Source of the DNA: a virus
DNA length: 20,440 bases
IMG/VR virus record: IMGVR_UViG_3300034418_004550
Location: 1 to 20,440 of that record
Reading direction: 5' to 3' (one strand)
The position numbers and the translations under genes were made by a program. The notes beneath the pieces were generated by a model that was not told the DNA's origin, searched no databases, and saw only the letters and a program-made list of their open reading frames with translations. Below, piece after piece: positions 19,074-20,440 of the stretch. How positions within the stretch are numbered: the stretch's first letter is position 1; each line of letters opens with the position of its first letter.

Positions 19074-19376
19074 TTAGATCATCTCCGTCACGTACAGCGT
19101 ACCATCAGCAGCGTTACGAATAACAGCTACTTGATCGCCTTCATAAACGTGAACATACTCAACAGCCAACGATGGTAGAAACACATCGCTAGTCGTAGCT
19201 GTACCTGAGGTGAGAGTGTAGTGGCAGTCTGTGTCGCTTACAAGACGGAGTACACGACAACCAGCACTGACGGCTGTTGACTGTGCTGACGAAGCTGTGA
19301 TGCTTACGGTGTCTGTAGAGTTGGGACGTAGGACTTGGATGGGTGCTGCGTTGCGGTCTTTTGCTAAAGCTGACAT
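19074..19376 (-). CDS. Small beta-rich virion protein (hypothetical)
   Basis: A 100-aa protein with many Val, Thr and Ser residues in alternating strands: NSTDTVSITASSAQSTAV, CRVLRLVSDTDCHYTLTSG, VEYVHVYEGDQVAVIRNAAD. The composition fits a jelly-roll or Ig-like domain. No family is recognised. AGGAG lies before the ATG at 19376. It follows the terminator after the second capsid-type gene, and is read into the fibre operon. It parallels the 85-aa gene after the left capsid in position and style, but the sequences are not visibly similar. It may be a head or tail decoration protein. Confidence 0.7.
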   Translation of the reverse strand: MSALAKDRNAAPIQVLRPNSTDTVSITASSAQSTAVSAGCRVLRLVSDTDCHYTLTSGTATTSDVFLPSLAVEYVHVYEGDQVAVIRNAADGTLYVTEMI

Positions 19377-19420
19377 GTTGTCTTTCTCCTATGAAAATAG
19401 AATGGAGCGTGTCCGAAGTG

Positions 19421-19453
19421 TAAATAAAGCGGGGCTACTTAATTCACCCCGCT
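19421..19453 (-). terminator. Intrinsic terminator after second capsid-type gene
   Basis: On the minus strand AGCGGGG (19447-19453) pairs with CCCCGCT (19428-19434) around a 12-base loop, followed by TTATTTA. The stem is 7 bp and GC-rich with a T-rich tail, a good rho-independent terminator 8 bases after the stop of the gene. Confidence 0.8.
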
Positions 19454-19461
19454 AGAGACGC

Positions 19462-20440
19462 TTAGGCGTCAGGTACTACAAGTACGAAGCCAGCTTCTGG
19501 ACGGTATGCTTGTACGCCATACAGCGTGTCAGCAGTGTACAGAGTTGACAAGTACTCTTGCTTGTACTGCGTCTGTGAACGTACAGACATCTGCTCAGCA
19601 AGGATGATGGCGTCTTTGTGCATCAAGAACGCACCACGCATATCGACAGTTGCTGCTGAGTTGCTAGCAGCGTCTTCAATAACGGGGCAGTTGCTTGATA
19701 CGTATACGTCAATGCCGTACAAAGAACCAATCAAACCAGACTGTACAGTGCGTGGATCGGTGAAGTCGCTAGATACATAACGAGAAGTACCCATGATTTC
19801 AGAGCGAAGCGCAGGTGGGATAATAAATACACGTCCGTCCATTGGTACGTTTGCATCATCCATTTTCTTGATAAGGCCACGAAGAGCCGCATCAGTGAAA
19901 ACGTCTGTAGCAGCAACAGTGTCGTCAGTGTAGTTAGTTAGACCGCCACTAGCGTTAAAGTAAACGTTGCTGTTCTCCCATGCAGTACCGGTAACTCCGG
20001 GGCTTAGGTTAAGAGTACCATCACCAAAGCCAGTACCTGCGTTGAAGAGGTCAGTGTCTACCTGAAGTGCAAGAGCATAACCTGCATCATCAGTGTAGAA
20101 TCGACGTAGGCTCTGAAGAGCTTGTACTTCAACGATGTCTTCGATCAGACGTGAGTATTCGAAGTGACGGTTGATCGTAACAGTTAGTTCGTCTTCCAAG
20201 TTAGCTTGGATGGTTACAGCTTCTGCTTCACCTTTTGCAGCTGCTGAGCCACGTACGGGCTTAGGAATGTGAATCACATCGCCTTTTTTGCCTTTCATGG
20301 TCATCTTTTTAACAAGAGGAGCCATCTTAAGGTTTTTCTGATATGCAGCAATGACCTCATCACTCCAAATAGCTGGAATAAAGGTTGCTGCTGCTGTTTT
20401 GTCTACTACAGCATTAGCTGTAAAGTAATTGTCTGAAACT
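19462..20440 (-). CDS. Second capsid-type protein (5' end outside window)
   Basis: The visible part is 325 residues; the start lies beyond 20440. It matches another set of HK97-fold coat proteins: FIPAIWSDEVIAAYQKNLKM near the N-terminus, KKGDVIHIPKPVRGSA, HFEYSRLIEDIVEVQALQSL, RRFYTDDAGYALALQVDTDL, then a variable part and a C-terminal YLSTLYTADTLYGVQAYRPE. Many phages have this type as their only shell protein. It is distinct from the left capsid protein by sequence and would be a second one in the same molecule. It ends in a strong terminator. It could be an accessory shell protein, a coat gene of another phage joined by assembly, or the true coat with the left gene as the accessory. Confidence 0.85.
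   Translation of the reverse strand, partial: VSDNYFTANAVVDKTAAATFIPAIWSDEVIAAYQKNLKMAPLVKKMTMKGKKGDVIHIPKPVRGSAAAKGEAEAVTIQANLEDELTVTINRHFEYSRLIEDIVEVQALQSLRRFYTDDAGYALALQVDTDLFNAGTGFGDGTLNLSPGVTGTAWENSNVYFNASGGLTNYTDDTVAATDVFTDAALRGLIKKMDDANVPMDGRVFIIPPALRSEIMGTSRYVSSDFTDPRTVQSGLIGSLYGIDVYVSSNCPVIEDAASNSAATVDMRGAFLMHKDAIILAEQMSVRSQTQYKQEYLSTLYTADTLYGVQAYRPEAGFVLVVPDA

Overview
This window is part of a tailed double-stranded DNA bacteriophage (Caudoviricetes). The visible head module suggests a podovirus-like virion with a T7-type head-tail connector (portal), a separate scaffolding protein, a capsid protein, a Bbp19-like head protein and a small plus large terminase pair. The host cannot be read from the sequence. 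Strong Shine-Dalgarno sites, sigma70-like promoters and a lysis set of GH24 lysozyme, 3-TM holin and XhlA-like protein indicate a Gram-negative bacterium. The mix of protein types (DUF7936-like and KG-rich small proteins, fibre with repeated GIGT motifs) is typical of marine or environmental phages. There is no integrase, RNA polymerase, DNA polymerase or tail tube/internal core gene in the window.

Layout: (1) 6-6743, minus strand: packaging and head operon, read from 6743 leftwards (50-aa basic protein, TerS, TerL, a 111-aa unknown, a Gly-rich protein, portal, Bbp19-like protein, a 103-aa unknown, scaffold, capsid, small beta-rich protein), mostly with ATGA or TAATG couplings. (2) 6744-6906: divergent promoter region. 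(3) 6907-13887, plus strand: early/replication block. It starts with many small unknown genes (6907-8470), then a repeat-rich non-coding segment (8471-8711). Next come a zinc-ribbon protein, an ERF-type annealing protein, an SSB-like protein with an acidic DIPF tip and an XRE regulator, then a 307-bp structured non-coding segment (10230-10536). The block ends with an HTH protein, a replisome-organizer-tail-like protein, an HTH-metallophosphoesterase fusion and an HNH nuclease. (4) 13878-20440, minus strand: lysis and host-recognition block read leftwards (second capsid-type gene, terminator, small beta-rich protein, tail fibre, small fibre-associated proteins, transglutaminase-like protein, several small conserved phage proteins, XhlA-like protein, holin, lysozyme). 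The plus and minus blocks converge with a 10-bp overlap at 13878-13887.

The genes describe a phage that probably copies its DNA with a host polymerase plus its own annealing/SSB/nuclease set, packages it with a TerS/TerL motor, and lyses with a holin-lysozyme system. Points worth a second look: two different capsid-type genes each followed by a small beta-rich gene; three consecutive stop codons each inside a GGCCGC hairpin; an iteron-like segment at 8471-8711; a multi-hairpin candidate RNA at 10230-10450; and a structured leader before the left capsid gene.
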